Source: Anaerolineales bacterium
Lineage (GTDB): Bacteria; Chloroflexota; Anaerolineae; Anaerolineales; Villigracilaceae
Reading direction: 5' to 3'
NCBI GenBank assembly: GCA_030583925.1
Contig: CP129482.1
Location: 1,860,001-1,924,000 of the forward strand
Length of the DNA: 64,000 nt
Position 1 is the first letter of the stretch; each line of letters opens with the position of its first letter. The position numbers and the translations under genes are program-made. Under the pieces are notes generated by a model. That model saw nothing but the letters and a program-made list of their open reading frames with translations. It had not been told where the DNA came from and searched no databases. This document shows, piece by piece, positions 51,901 to 61,171 of the stretch.

Positions 51901-52671
51901 TTAGAATTTCATCACCAGCTGGGTCAGCGCCTGGTATTCCTTGGCGGCGCGGCACAACAGGTCTATCTCGAAGATGGTCTGTCCCTGAGCCGCGCATTCA
52001 CGTAACAAGGTGGCGCGATGGATGGGAGGCAGAACGCTGGCGTCGAAGCGTTCGCGCAAATCCTCCATCGTTGCCTTGCTCTCGCGGGTCTGTTCGTCGT
52101 AGAAGGTCGGGAGAATCCCCAGCAGATTCCCGCGCCAGTTCTTTTTCTCCTGCAGAACGCTCATCATCAGCAGGACTTTGGATACGCCGTCTGCGGACAG
52201 GAACTCGGTGGCGGTGGGGACGATCACGAGATCGGAAGCCCACACCGCGCGCTCCTGGATGCCGCCCACGCTTGGAGCAGTGTCAAAGATGATGTAATGC
52301 AATCCCTCTTTGAAGAAGCGGCTGATCGAATTTCGGATGGCGGAGATGGGTTGGTCCTGCGCGTTCAGCACGGTTTGCGCCGCCATCGTCTGCTGGTCGC
52401 CGGACAGGAGATACAGCCCTTCCCGCCCCGAGGAGCGCACCCACGACTGCACGAAAGTGGTCTCCTGCGGCGTTGCACCCATCGTGAGCAGGTAGAACGC
52501 GCCTGGTTCTGGGCTTCGTCCAAGCGCGGTGGCGCACTGACCTTGAGGGTCGAGATCGATCAGGAGAACCCTTCGTCCCTTTTGGGATAAACCGTGTGCG
52601 AGGGAAACGGCGGTGGTGGTCTTGCCGACCCCGCCTTTTTGGTTGGCGATACAAATTGTCTTTGTAGGCAT
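51901..52671 (-). CDS. parA: ParA-family partition ATPase
   Basis: The 256-residue protein has the deviant Walker A KGGVGKTTTAV (residues 12-22), Walker A' DLDPQGQCA and the DTAPSVGG strand. There is no N-terminal HTH extension, as in chromosomal-type or type Ib ParA. It partitions the excised or replicating element with the downstream partner. This supports replication of the element as a circle. Confidence 0.95.
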   Translation of the reverse strand: MPTKTICIANQKGGVGKTTTAVSLAHGLSQKGRRVLLIDLDPQGQCATALGRSPEPGAFYLLTMGATPQETTFVQSWVRSSGREGLYLLSGDQQTMAAQTVLNAQDQPISAIRNSISRFFKEGLHYIIFDTAPSVGGIQERAVWASDLVIVPTATEFLSADGVSKVLLMMSVLQEKKNWRGNLLGILPTFYDEQTRESKATMEDLRERFDASVLPPIHRATLLRECAAQGQTIFEIDLLCRAAKEYQALTQLVMKF

Positions 52672-52722
52672 GGATTACTCTTTGAACAAGATCGAATTCA
52701 ATACGACTATTTCTGTCATGGT

Positions 52723-52806
52723 TCAGAACAACAGAAAGAAACAGATCACTCCAATCAGGATGCTTCCGATGAAGATCGCGACGCCAATAGCCATTCCTGC
52801 AACCAT
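52723..52806 (-). CDS. Single-helix membrane micropeptide (27 aa)
   Basis: ATG 52806 lies one base after the stop of the upstream small gene (TGACATG), so translation can be coupled. The product is MVAGMAIGVAIFIGSILIGV then ICFFLLF and a stop, which is almost wholly one membrane helix with a GxxxxxG pattern. It lies 50 bp upstream of parA. Only composition and coupling support it. Confidence 0.45.
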   Translation of the reverse strand: MVAGMAIGVAIFIGSILIGVICFFLLF

Positions 52807-52807
52807 G

Positions 52808-53011
52808 TCAAGACTCTCCCTCCGCCGGGCTTGTTGGGCCGGAATCACATTGAGTGGGAGAATCTTTTTCCTCGGTGGGATTGGGTTGGACCGGTTTTCC
52901 ACCGCGGCTCAGGCGTTCCCGTCGCCAGCTCAAGATCAACTGGTACACCTGTCCAAGAATGCGCCGTTGTTCAGGCGTAAGCATGACTTCGTTACGATCC
53001 TGCGCGGTCAT
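52808..53011 (-). CDS. Small charged hypothetical protein
   Basis: From ATG 53011 (MTAQDRNEVMLTPEQRRILG) it has 67 residues: a helical, basic first half and a Pro/Ser/Glu-rich tail. It overlaps the previous small gene by 20 bp. It is in the series of short genes leading into parA. No family is recognised. Confidence 0.55.
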   Translation of the reverse strand: MTAQDRNEVMLTPEQRRILGQVYQLILSWRRERLSRGGKPVQPNPTEEKDSPTQCDSGPTSPAEGES

Positions 53012-53213
53012 GTATACCTCCCGAATTAAGTTTTGATAGTTTTTTTGGGTCTGGTACATTGCCAGCCGGCTGATCCACAATCATCCCGAGGCGTTTGAGT
53101 TCGTTTCGGATGATCAATGCCGCTTGAGCCTTCACAGCGCGGTATTCCTGCTGGGCTAATCGCTGGAGCGCGTTCATTTCCGGCTCCAGCAGATAGATGA
53201 CAACTCTTGCCAT
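52992..53213 (-). CDS. Small ribbon-helix-helix-like protein
   Basis: From ATG 53213 (MARVVIYLLEPEMNALQRLA) it has 73 residues. A beta strand followed by helices (QQEYRAVKAQAALIIRNELKR) fits a ribbon-helix-helix DNA-binding fold. It is the first gene of the par/rep operon and could be its autoregulator. A terminator-like hairpin and a palindrome lie just upstream. Confidence 0.55.
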   Translation of the reverse strand: MARVVIYLLEPEMNALQRLAQQEYRAVKAQAALIIRNELKRLGMIVDQPAGNVPDPKKLSKLNSGGIHDRAGS

Positions 53214-53237
53214 GTTCAACCTCTCTTGAGTTAAGAT

Positions 53238-53264
53238 AAAAGAGCCACGCTCGGCGGCTCTTTT
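53238..53264. terminator. Hairpin terminator upstream of the par/rep operon
   Basis: AAAAGAGCC and GGCTCTTTT form a 9-bp stem with a 9-nt loop. A- and T-runs flank it on both sides, so it can end transcription in either direction. It isolates the par/rep operon from the small membrane-protein gene to its right. Confidence 0.7.
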
Positions 53265-53302
53265 ACATGGCGGGAGTCAAGAAATTCTCCGATTTGAAGT
53301 AC

Positions 53303-53323
53303 GGGAATTCTACGGAAATTCCC
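53303..53323. promoter_or_regulatory. Operator-like palindrome
   Basis: GGGAATT (53303-53309) and AATTCCC (53317-53323) form an inverted repeat with a 7-bp spacer, ~90 bp upstream of the RHH-like gene start. Symmetry and position suggest a repressor site. No protein can be assigned from the sequence. Confidence 0.4.
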
Positions 53324-53459
53324 ATACACAAAATCTGGATGGAGTGAGTCTCACAATTGAAAATTAACAGGTGAGATTTCCAGCCCAAATCAATAATGAC
53401 CCCATATTTGGATTCCTGACAGAGTCTCTCGACAATGATGTTGAGGAGTTTAATAGATT

Positions 53460-53606
53460 CTATGAGGAATCGTTTTCTTTATCTTTTCTAGGGGGACTGG
53501 TCCTTAGTTTTTTGACCAGGAAGAAGAATGCTACGATTCCGATCAAGAGTGGGAAAAACACCAAAGCGATGCCGACAAGAATGCCAATAAGGATTTCGAT
53601 CAACAT
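53460..53606 (-). CDS. Small single-pass membrane protein (48 aa)
   Basis: ATG 53606 opens MLIEILIGILVGIALVFFPL, continuing LIGIVAFFFLVKK, one long membrane helix, and a charged tail LRTSPPRKDKENDSS. Positive residues follow the helix, so the tail is cytoplasmic. It is isolated in a 600-bp region. The opposite-strand frame shows no comparable signal. A CAGG only weakly resembles a ribosome site. Confidence 0.5.
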   Translation of the reverse strand: MLIEILIGILVGIALVFFPLLIGIVAFFFLVKKLRTSPPRKDKENDSS

Positions 53607-53937
53607 AACCTGACCGGTTGGCCTTAAGAACAGGATGGCAATTAATTTGAAGAAGGCTGTGTCGTCGTTTTTCTTTAGTAGGCCTTTTGAACGAATAAGG
53701 TAAGACGGTTCTCAACGAGACGCCTTGAGGCAATTCGCCATTTGTCTGGCTTCGGTACTGCCTCCCTCGTTGTTTTTTTGCTGGTATTCGTCAAAATATA
53801 ACCCAGGTTGCATTTCGCGTGTTTGGGATAAGGGTAAACTTTGTAATCTCCCCCGGCTAATTTGAATATCGCCTCCTGTACACAATCTTGATACTGTCGG
53901 CGATCCTCCTGACCTCTGTTTTATTCAGCATAAAAAA
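53607..53937. other. Gap of 331 bp
   Basis: I see no supported gene, hairpin or repeat here apart from the T-run side of the terminator at 53938. The left part should hold the promoter of the 48-residue membrane protein. Confidence 0.35.
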
Positions 53938-53956
53938 AGCCGCAGGATGTGCGGCT
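53938..53956 (-). terminator. Rho-independent terminator
   Basis: On the minus strand AGCCGCA, a 5-nt loop and TGCGGCT form a 7-bp stem, followed by seven T (A-run at 53931-53937). It lies 34 bp after the stop of the membrane protein gene at 53990-54625 and ends that transcript. Confidence 0.85.
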
Positions 53957-53989
53957 GTTAGAACAAGACTCTCCTCTTTGTCGCAATTT

Positions 53990-54625
53990 CTATCGAGGAG
54001 CCTTCTTTTGATCCATTTTTTTCCGGAGATCCTTCAGTATGATTTTTCGAATTTCATAAAACCTGCTATCGGAGATGCGCGGTGAGCCATCCGCATAGGT
54101 TCCGAATTCCTCAGCCAGAAATTCTGATAGTGTTATGGGATTACGCCACGTATCGCGCCCCTCCCATGCCAAAACCACCTTGGTCCAACGATCCAGCGAG
54201 TATGTCGGTGTCCTGCCTCGACGAATGGGTCTGTCAATAAGCGCCAGAACTTCCTCGGGGGATTGATTTTCCACTCCTATCACTGCCGGATGTTCGGTTT
54301 GAAGGTCCTCGTACCCCAGCCAAGAAAGAAAATATCGCACCTGACGGAAAGTCTGATAGATCCTGCATGCCTCATACCTTCTCCGTCGAAGGAAGCGGTC
54401 CATGCTCAGACCAGTGCGCAAGCCCACCAGGATCAATATCAGGATAAAGATGGAAATGATAGCAACCGTGACTTCAGCAAGTTCCATCCCCAGGCTGTAA
54501 TGAACTTTATGAAAAATCCAATTGATTGAAGCAATTAACATACCCCCGCAAAGTATCAATAGGAAAACCAGCACGACCCGAAAAAAGGGATGAATATGAC
54601 TGCGTTTGGTTACATTTTCAGCCAT
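53990..54625 (-). CDS. Two-TM hypothetical protein
   Basis: This is a 211-residue protein. Membrane helices lie at ~16-38 and ~48-70. The remaining ~140 residues are cytoplasmic, basic and helical (RRRRYEACRIYQTFRQVRYF, ending DLRKKMDQKKAPR). The family is not recognised. It has its own terminator and is divergent from the Xis-like gene. Confidence 0.6.
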   Translation of the reverse strand: MAENVTKRSHIHPFFRVVLVFLLILCGGMLIASINWIFHKVHYSLGMELAEVTVAIISIFILILILVGLRTGLSMDRFLRRRRYEACRIYQTFRQVRYFLSWLGYEDLQTEHPAVIGVENQSPEEVLALIDRPIRRGRTPTYSLDRWTKVVLAWEGRDTWRNPITLSEFLAEEFGTYADGSPRISDSRFYEIRKIILKDLRKKMDQKKAPR

Positions 54626-54734
54626 AGGGCGGCAATTGTAAAAGAAAAAATCAAACTTTTTATGTGAAAATACTTACAATCTCCTAACGATAATCATTAA
54701 AGTTATAATTGCAATTTGGAGAATTGATTAGATT

Positions 54735-54950
54735 ATGGAAGATTGGCTGACTACCTATGAAGCCGCTCGCGTAAGCGGTTACAACCCGGATTACATTCGG
54801 CAGTTGATTCGCTCTCAGAAAGTGCGGGGCAGGAAGTGGGGATTATCCTGGCAGGTCAGCCGGCGATCTCTTGAAGAATATGTGAAGAAAGCTGAAAAGC
54901 TGGGGGAACGGCGCGGGGCAAAACCCAAACCCGATTCCAAAAGACGATAA
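54735..54950 (+). CDS. Excisionase-like HTH protein
   Basis: The 71-residue protein shows WLTTYEAARVSGYNPDYIRQ followed by LIRSQKVRGRKWGLSWQVSR, the MerR/Xis-type winged helix (helix_turn_helix_17 layout). A basic tail follows. GGAG lies upstream. It precedes the serine recombinase, so it may be the recombination directionality factor or a regulator of it. A palindrome with shared half-sites lies between the genes. Confidence 0.75.
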   Translation: MEDWLTTYEAARVSGYNPDYIRQLIRSQKVRGRKWGLSWQVSRRSLEEYVKKAEKLGERRGAKPKPDSKRR

Positions 54951-54998
54951 AGCGATCACAAGACGACATGAAACCGATTGACATTTCGTTTTTGCATG

Positions 54999-55030
54999 AT
55001 ATAATTATCGTATTGGTACGATAATTATAT
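54999..55030. promoter_or_regulatory. 14-bp perfect palindrome, operator-like
   Basis: ATATAATTATCGTA, a TTGG loop and TACGATAATTATAT form a perfect inverted repeat. The half-site ACGATAAT also occurs upstream of the Xis-like gene (54687-54694). A shared regulator, perhaps the Xis-like protein, could bind both. Confidence 0.6.
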
Positions 55031-55105
55031 GGTTTGTAACGGGCCGTGAATGTGCAGCAACACACGCACGACCCTAACCCAACCCACCGGCTAGAGCGGA
55101 GGGAT

Positions 55106-55171
55106 GGGCTGACTTCATTATATCAGCCCAGATTTCACGCCCTGGTGGGATTCACCGGGGCGATTTCTTTT
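55106..55171 (+). promoter_or_regulatory. Leader hairpins, attenuator-like, before the recombinase operon
   Basis: Two stems occur in the leader: GGGCTGA/TCAGCCC (55106-55112 with 55123-55129) and CGCCCTGGTG/CACCGGGGCG (55138-55147 with 55153-55162). The second is followed by ATTTCTTTT, like an intrinsic terminator. It would limit read-through into the small gene and the recombinase. Confidence 0.55.
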
Positions 55172-55219
55172 CTGACCGGGCGGAATGAGATCGCTCCAAT
55201 AATCAAAAGGAGCCTTCTG

Positions 55220-55459
55220 ATGTTGAATACGAATCCAAGCCCACGAACGAAAGCAATTGCAATTCTTTCCAGGTTCCGCCAGGAGTGGCAAGAGGCGGCG
55301 AGTGGAAAAAGCCTGCTGGAGGTCGAAGGAAATATCGGCATGGTATTAGCCGATCTTGTGAATTCCTTTGAACTTGCCTCCCATGAACAATCCCTTGTGT
55401 TGGGACCGCAACTCTTCGAGGAAATGCAGGACATCCTTTACAAGCCGTCCCGCAACTAA
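55220..55459 (+). CDS. Small protein preceding the recombinase
   Basis: From ATG 55220 (AGGAG site) it has 79 residues: MLNTNPSPRTKAIAILSRFR onward, mostly helical and soluble. It lies 76 bp before the recombinase. Similar small genes often precede large serine recombinases, but the role is unknown. The longer ORF from 55046 covers the structured leader and is rejected. Confidence 0.65.
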   Translation: MLNTNPSPRTKAIAILSRFRQEWQEAASGKSLLEVEGNIGMVLADLVNSFELASHEQSLVLGPQLFEEMQDILYKPSRN

Positions 55460-55535
55460 GCGACAGCCAGCCCGGTCTGGCTCTGCTAATCCAATACCAT
55501 TCCCCAAATAACAAGAACTACCATGAAGGAAGATC

Positions 55536-57257
55536 ATGAAAACAATTAAACGTGCTGTGCTATATGCAAGAGTCTCCAGTGATGATCGCGGCAAGGAGGG
55601 ACGTAATCTGGCGGGACAATTGGAAATGTGCCGGGATTTTGCACTCGACAATGGATGGCAAATCGTTGCAGAATTATCCGAGGATGACCGTGGCGCATCT
55701 GGCGCTTCATTTGAGTTGCCCGAGCTTAATCGCGCACGCGAAATGGCGCAAAAGGGAGAGTTTGATGTGTTGGTGGTTCGTGAGATTGACCGTCTCAGCC
55801 GTAAGCTTGCGAAGCAACTTATTGTTGAAGAGCAATTGAACCGGGCCGGTGTCGAAGTTGTTTATGTTCTAGCCAGCTACGAGAACTCGCCGGAAGGGCG
55901 TTTGAACAAGCATATTCGTGCGACTATCGCTGAATATGAACGTGAAAAAATTGCCGAACGCATGGTTCGCGGAAGGCGGCAGGTGGTCAAAAACGGAAAA
56001 ATCATGCTTCACGGAAATAAACCCCCATTTGGGTATCGCTTATCAGAAGACGGTAAAAATTTGGTGATTCATGAAGAGGAGGCAGCAGTCGTACGGTTGG
56101 TTTTCAGGTTTTATGTTGAGGGCGACGAACGTGGAAAGCGTCTGTCTGCACGTGATATTGCCAAAAGATTGACCGCAATGAAAGTTCCCACCTGGGCGGA
56201 TATTCGCGGGATGTTCAAAAAGCGCGGAAAAGGAGAATGGTCCGGGAGGTTGGTCATGCGGATTTTGGGTTCAGAAACATATGCAGGTCATTGGCATTAT
56301 GGAAAGCGTAACACTTTCGGAGGTTACCACCCGAATAACCCCCGCGAATGGTGGCTGTCCTTTGATGTACCAGCGATTGTCTCCGAGGATATATGGAAAC
56401 GTGCTCAAATTCAACGAAAGTTGAACACCAGTGAATCACTTCGCCATATAAAGAGAGAGTATTTACTTCGGAGTCGGGTTAGGTGTGGTTTGTGCAAAAG
56501 TAGCGTCAATTGTTATGCTACTCGACCGAGCGGTAAGGAACTTAAATATTATCTTTACTATCGCTGCAATGGCTATATGGGGAACATAGTCGATGTCGAG
56601 TGTAACCTTCCGAGTTTTCGAGTTGATATTGTTGACCAATTGGTTTGGAACTGGGTAAAAGACCTCCTCACAAAACCCGGGGTTTTGGAGCATGGACTTG
56701 CTGAGTATCAGGAGGGGAGAGAACATTTCTGCGCTCCGATTCGTGACCGCCTTATTGTCTTGGAGGATTTGTGGCAGGTTTCAAAAACACAATTAGATCG
56801 CGTTCTCGATTTATATATTTCTGGACAGGTTCAAAGGGAGTTGTTGATTGATAAGAAACAACAATTGGAGGCAACCCTTGCAGCCTTGGAGAAGGAACGT
56901 GATGAATTGAATTTGAATCTGGAATCGGAAGCTTTGTCAGATAATGAGATTCGACAAATTGTGGAGTTCGCCGCCCATATTGCAGAGGGTTTGGAGCCGG
57001 GCGACGAATCGTTTGAAGATCGCAGGAGAATTATTGAACTATTGGATGTGAGGGCGTCTTTCACCGTGGAAGACAATCAAAAGTATGTAGATGTATGGTG
57101 TTTCCTGGGTAGAAACAAGTTATCGATTGGGGACCCTACTTCTCGAAGTGCGGCACGCGCCAGAAATTGTCCACGCTGTAGCGCGAGAACCCGCCGCCGA
57201 CCACATCGTACATACCACCGCGTGCCATCGCGCGAAGCGCGTGAAGAGATGATTTGA
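55536..57257 (+). CDS. Large serine recombinase (integrase of the element)
   Basis: The product is 573 residues. Residues 1-~150 form the resolvase catalytic domain, with nucleophile Ser in [11 protein letters not shown] and later REIDRLSRK and [10 protein letters not shown] recombinase domain (~165-300), a zinc ribbon (CGLC...YYRCNG...VEC) and a C-terminal coiled coil (~430-500) follow. The last ~40 codons (after RNKLSIGDP) are antisense to the yyaL fragment, so the reading frame runs through the attachment site into host DNA. This means the C-terminus changes on integration. Confidence 0.95.
   Translation: MKTIKRAVLYARVSSDDRGKEGRNLAGQLEMCRDFALDNGWQIVAELSEDDRGASGASFELPELNRAREMAQKGEFDVLVVREIDRLSRKLAKQLIVEEQLNRAGVEVVYVLASYENSPEGRLNKHIRATIAEYEREKIAERMVRGRRQVVKNGKIMLHGNKPPFGYRLSEDGKNLVIHEEEAAVVRLVFRFYVEGDERGKRLSARDIAKRLTAMKVPTWADIRGMFKKRGKGEWSGRLVMRILGSETYAGHWHYGKRNTFGGYHPNNPREWWLSFDVPAIVSEDIWKRAQIQRKLNTSESLRHIKREYLLRSRVRCGLCKSSVNCYATRPSGKELKYYLYYRCNGYMGNIVDVECNLPSFRVDIVDQLVWNWVKDLLTKPGVLEHGLAEYQEGREHFCAPIRDRLIVLEDLWQVSKTQLDRVLDLYISGQVQRELLIDKKQQLEATLAALEKERDELNLNLESEALSDNEIRQIVEFAAHIAEGLEPGDESFEDRRRIIELLDVRASFTVEDNQKYVDVWCFLGRNKLSIGDPTSRSAARARNCPRCSARTRRRPHRTYHRVPSREAREEMI
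57123..57150. other. Attachment-site junction of the element (attL or attR)
   Basis: On the minus strand the host gene reads ...GTGCCGCACTTCGAGAAG (VPHFEK) and then TAGGGTCCCC, where family members continue with MLYDN. The recombinase gene enters from the other side. The CTTCTCGAAG self-complementary core at 57139-57148 is a candidate crossover region. The exact 2-bp core cannot be fixed without the other end. Confidence 0.75.
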
Positions 57258-57966
57258 GAATTGGGGAATTCTCTAATTCTCGTTTGTCGTTCTTTGAGTC
57301 ATTGCTGTTTACCGATTGCCTGAGCAGAAACTCAATTGCCATCGGTTGCGGGAATTTCGGCGCAGAACCCCAGCCGCCGTTACCCCAATCGTATGCGTCG
57401 AGCAGATTTTTTGCGGCGAGTTCGAGATGTTCTTGCGTAATCGCAGAATCGGATTGGATGGTTACGCTCAAGGCTTGTTGCAGGTGTTCTGATACTTCGT
57501 TTCCGACGCGCACGGCTTCGTTTTGCTGTTCTTTCCAGGTGCGCGCGATGCCTGTGAGCACATTCATGAATGAAGGCATGTTATAGCGGGCAACGGGCGG
57601 AAAATAGGTCCCCGTGAAAAACGGTTTGAGGTCGGGCGTGAGAAACACCGACATGGGCCAACCGCCCGAACCCGTCATCGCGACTGTGGCTTGCATGTAG
57701 ATCGCGTCGAGATCGGGGCGCTCCTCGCGATCCACTTTGATGTTGACGAAATGTTCGTTCATGAACGCGGCGGTTTTAGCATCCTCAAACGATTCGTGTG
57801 CCATCACGTGACACCAGTGGCAGGCGGCATAACCGATGCTGAGGAAGATCGGTTTGTTTTCGTTGCGCGCCTTTGTGAGCGCCTCTTCGCCCCACGGGAA
57901 CCAGTCCACGGGGTTGTGGGCGTGCTGTCGGAGATATGGGGAGGTTGAGGTTGAAAGTTTGTTCAT
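57136..57966 (-). pseudogene. yyaL/DUF255 thioredoxin-domain gene truncated by the element
   Basis: The 276 codons cover the N-terminal thioredoxin-like domain: [60 protein letters not shown] and [20 protein letters not shown]. It then stops where typical ~680-residue members enter the glycosidase-like barrel. The missing part should be at the other end of the element. The remaining fragment is probably non-functional. Confidence 0.9.
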
Positions 57967-58054
57967 ATTTGTGTAATAATTGGATTATAGCGCAGGGGAA
58001 AGATGCTATACAGATTCTGCGTCTTGTTCACTGACATTCAAATTGGAGGATTTT

Positions 58055-59287
58055 ATGAACGAAGCAAAGGTTACTGTCTATGGCGCGTATTGGTGTCCTG
58101 ATTGCCGCCGCGCGAAGAAATTTTTAGGCGAGAATTTTGTTCCATATAAATGGGTTGACATCGAGCAAGATAAAACCGCCGAGGAGTATGTGCTGGGGCG
58201 TAACAACGGCAAGCGCATCATCCCGACGATCGTGTTCGAGGACGATACTTTTCTTGTCGAACCGTCTAATGCGGAGTTGGCGAAAAAACTGGGACTCAAA
58301 ACCGAAGCGTCGAAAACATACTATGATCTGATCATCATCGGTGGCGGACCTGCTGGGCTGACCGCCGCGATCTACGCCTCCCGCGAAGGCGCGGACGTGT
58401 TGCTCATCGAACGATCGGGGCTCGGCGGGCAGGCTGGCATCACGGTGGGACTCGACAACTTCCCTGGCTTTCCTGAAGGCATCAGCGGGCAGGAATTCTC
58501 CGACCGCGTGGCTCAACAGGCGCGGCGATTCGGAGTGGAAATTTTGCAGGCTGTGGATGTCGAACGACTTGAAATGGAGGAAGGCTACCATGAAGTGTAC
58601 ACCTCCGATGGCAAGCATTATCACTCGCTGGCAGTGTTGATCGCCACAGGCGCTTCGTATCGCAGGTTGGAAGTGCCCGGCGAGGACGATTACATCGGCG
58701 CGGGGATTCACTTCTGCGCGACGTGCGATGGTCCGTTTTACAAAGGTTCGAAGGAGATCGTTGTGGTTGGTGGCGGCAATTCGGCGGTGGAGGAAGGCTT
58801 GCACCTCACCAACTTTACCGAGAAAGTGACGCTCCTCGTCCGTGGTGATAAATTGACGGCGAGCCAAATCGCTGTGGACAAAGTCAACGAGCCGAACTCT
58901 GGCGTGGATGTTAAGTACAACGTCATTGTGGATGCGTTCAAGGGAAAAGACTCGAAACTCAAGACGATCAAATATCACTACAAAGACAGTGACAAAGCGG
59001 AGGAAATCCATCCCGCCGCGGCGTTCATCTTCATCGGGCAGATGCCGAATACAGGTTTCCTGAAAGACTATGTGGAATTGGATAAGTATGGATTCGTGTT
59101 GACAGGTCACGACCTCACACATGACGCTCATGCCGACCATAAACCTCTTCCATTCGAGACGAGCGTTTCGGGAATTTTCGTCGCTGGGGACGCGCGTCAT
59201 GGAAGCACCAAACAGGTCGCTTCGGCAGTGGGCGAGGGCGCGGCGGCTTCTATCTCGATAAGGGAATTCTTGCGGAGAAGTGAATGA
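58055..59287 (+). CDS. Glutaredoxin-thioredoxin reductase fusion
   Basis: From ATG 58055 it has 410 residues. Residues 1-~85 form a glutaredoxin-like domain with CPDC (YGAYWCPDCRR). The rest is a TrxB-like flavoprotein: IIIGGGPAGLTAAIYAS (FAD), redox motif CATC in FCATCDGPFY, VVVGGGNSAVEEG (NAD(P)H) and GIFVAGDAR. It transfers electrons from NAD(P)H to disulphides, the fused domain serving as internal acceptor. The 25-codon upstream extension lacks a ribosome site. It is chromosomal. Confidence 0.9.
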   Translation: MNEAKVTVYGAYWCPDCRRAKKFLGENFVPYKWVDIEQDKTAEEYVLGRNNGKRIIPTIVFEDDTFLVEPSNAELAKKLGLKTEASKTYYDLIIIGGGPAGLTAAIYASREGADVLLIERSGLGGQAGITVGLDNFPGFPEGISGQEFSDRVAQQARRFGVEILQAVDVERLEMEEGYHEVYTSDGKHYHSLAVLIATGASYRRLEVPGEDDYIGAGIHFCATCDGPFYKGSKEIVVVGGGNSAVEEGLHLTNFTEKVTLLVRGDKLTASQIAVDKVNEPNSGVDVKYNVIVDAFKGKDSKLKTIKYHYKDSDKAEEIHPAAAFIFIGQMPNTGFLKDYVELDKYGFVLTGHDLTHDAHADHKPLPFETSVSGIFVAGDARHGSTKQVASAVGEGAAASISIREFLRRSE

Positions 59288-59322
59288 TGCGATCAACGTG
59301 ACAGTCACCTTTGAGGTGACAG

Positions 59323-61119
59323 TCACGTGATCTTGAAATCAACTTCCTGCCACTTCCTCACCGAATTGACGAGATAGATTTTTGTGCATTTTTTCAATTC
59401 GTCTTTGTGAACTACTCTTTCCTCCGCTTGTCCCGTTTCAAGTAAATATTCACGGAATGTCCCTGCGAGCAAGCCGCATGAGATTGGCGGCGTTAACAAT
59501 TTGCCGTCCATTTCGACGACGAGGTTGCCGATGGTGAACTCGGTCAGCTCACCGCGTTCATTGAAGAGGAGGATGTCGTCATAGTCAGAAAAGCGCTCGC
59601 GAGCGTCGTCAAATATTTTTCGATGTGTGGTTTTGTGAAAAAGAAACACGTCGTTTGAGTTGATGGGTTTGTCCGCCAGCCGAACGCGGAAGGGATTGTC
59701 CGTAGGTTGGAATGGCGCATGTTCGGACGTGATATTTCCGTGTTTGTCTAAAAGCAATCGAACACGTTGAGGGGATGTGAAGGTTGAAGCGAGTTGATTG
59801 AGATAGTTTTCGACAATCTCTTTTGCTTCCGTATATTTTGAAGCGGCGCTGTGGTCTCGATATGCCGCTTCGCGGCTACTCGACCACCGAGATATATTTG
59901 AAATTGGAAAATCAAAATATTCTGCTGAATCCAGCAGGCGCGTGATGTGTTTGTCGCGCAGGAAGAATCCTTCTTCGGGAGTCCACAACACAGTTTCGAG
60001 CAGGGAAAATTGTGGCGGCGATTCGGTCAGCACACGGGCTTTGAGCAACGCCTCCTCGTATTCGTCAGCGCTGGTCGAGTCCCAGACGATGCCGCCGCCG
60101 ACGCCGTATTCTGCGGTTTGCGTTTCACGGTCTATCAAGGCGGTTCGGATGGCGACGTTGAATTTCGCTTTGCGATTCGGCGCAATGTAACCGATGCTTC
60201 CTGTGTAAATTTTTCGCGGCGTCGTTTCGAGTTCGGAAATGATCCGCATCGTGCTGACCTTTGGCGCGCCCGTGATGGACGCGCACGGAAATAGCGCGCT
60301 GAAAATTTTAGTGAGCGACGCGTCGTTTTGCGCTTTTACGGTTGATGTCATTTGCCAAAGGGTGGGATATTTTTCGACGGCGAACAACTCGGGCACATGG
60401 ACGCTACCCGTCTTTGCGATGCGACCCAGATCGTTGCGAATCATGTCCACGATCATGACGTTCTCAGCGCGGTTCTTCTCCGATTCTTTCAACCATTCAG
60501 CCTGCTTCACATCTTCGGCGTTTGTGCGCCCTCGACGCGTTGTCCCTTTCATCGGGCGGCAAGTGACGGTCTCGCCGTCGAGTTGAAAGAATAATTCGGG
60601 CGACGCGGAGGCGATGGCGAATCTTCCTGTGTCAACGTATGCGGCGTGGTTGTTCTGTCCCTGCGCGAGGTGGAGGAAGAAATTCCACGCGTCGGCGTTG
60701 AACTCAGTTTTGAGTCGCATCGTGTAATTGACTTGATACGTCCGTCCTTCGGCGATTCGGGCGCGGACCGAATCGATGGCGGAGTTGTACGTGGCGCGGT
60801 CAACGGTGGGGGACCAGGTCAAGGCTGGTTTGGGCGAGGCAGGCTTAGGCAGGGAAAGGAAGCGGGGCTGAGGGTAGAGTCCAAACCAAAGGAGGGGGAA
60901 TCCAGACGAAGCGTGGGTCTGATGCGCTTCGTCAAATGCGGGCGCGGACTCGTAACTGAGGAATCCCGCCGCGTAGAGTCCGCTGTTTGCCGCGTCTTCG
61001 ATCTCGCGCAGGGCGGGCAGAACTTCCTGTAATTGTTCGGCGACTATCACGCGTTGATGGTTTGCAAAATGGATCCACGCGTCGCCGTCGCGCAAAACGA
61101 TTTCACCCATTGGTATCAT
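59323..61119 (-). CDS. PabB-PabC fusion: aminodeoxychorismate synthase/lyase
   Basis: From ATG 61119 it has about 598 residues. The N-terminal ~370 form the chorismate-binding domain (GRTYQVNYTMRLK, CRPMKGTTRRGR, ENVMIVDMIRNDLGRIA, ITGAPKVSTMRII, YGVGGGIVWDS). The C-terminal ~200 form the PLP-type lyase (ETVLWTPEEGFFLRDKH, ITEFTIGNL-like ELTEFTIGNLV, CGLLAGTFREYLL). It makes p-aminobenzoate for folate. A longer ORF from 61380 overlaps the divergent lipoprotein gene and is rejected. Confidence 0.9.
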   Translation of the reverse strand: MIPMGEIVLRDGDAWIHFANHQRVIVAEQLQEVLPALREIEDAANSGLYAAGFLSYESAPAFDEAHQTHASSGFPLLWFGLYPQPRFLSLPKPASPKPALTWSPTVDRATYNSAIDSVRARIAEGRTYQVNYTMRLKTEFNADAWNFFLHLAQGQNNHAAYVDTGRFAIASASPELFFQLDGETVTCRPMKGTTRRGRTNAEDVKQAEWLKESEKNRAENVMIVDMIRNDLGRIAKTGSVHVPELFAVEKYPTLWQMTSTVKAQNDASLTKIFSALFPCASITGAPKVSTMRIISELETTPRKIYTGSIGYIAPNRKAKFNVAIRTALIDRETQTAEYGVGGGIVWDSTSADEYEEALLKARVLTESPPQFSLLETVLWTPEEGFFLRDKHITRLLDSAEYFDFPISNISRWSSSREAAYRDHSAASKYTEAKEIVENYLNQLASTFTSPQRVRLLLDKHGNITSEHAPFQPTDNPFRVRLADKPINSNDVFLFHKTTHRKIFDDARERFSDYDDILLFNERGELTEFTIGNLVVEMDGKLLTPPISCGLLAGTFREYLLETGQAEERVVHKDELKKCTKIYLVNSVRKWQEVDFKIT

Positions 61120-61171
61120 GTTGTGAATTGTACTCGGTTGGGATGATAGAATTGTTTGAAAAGGAGTTGCC

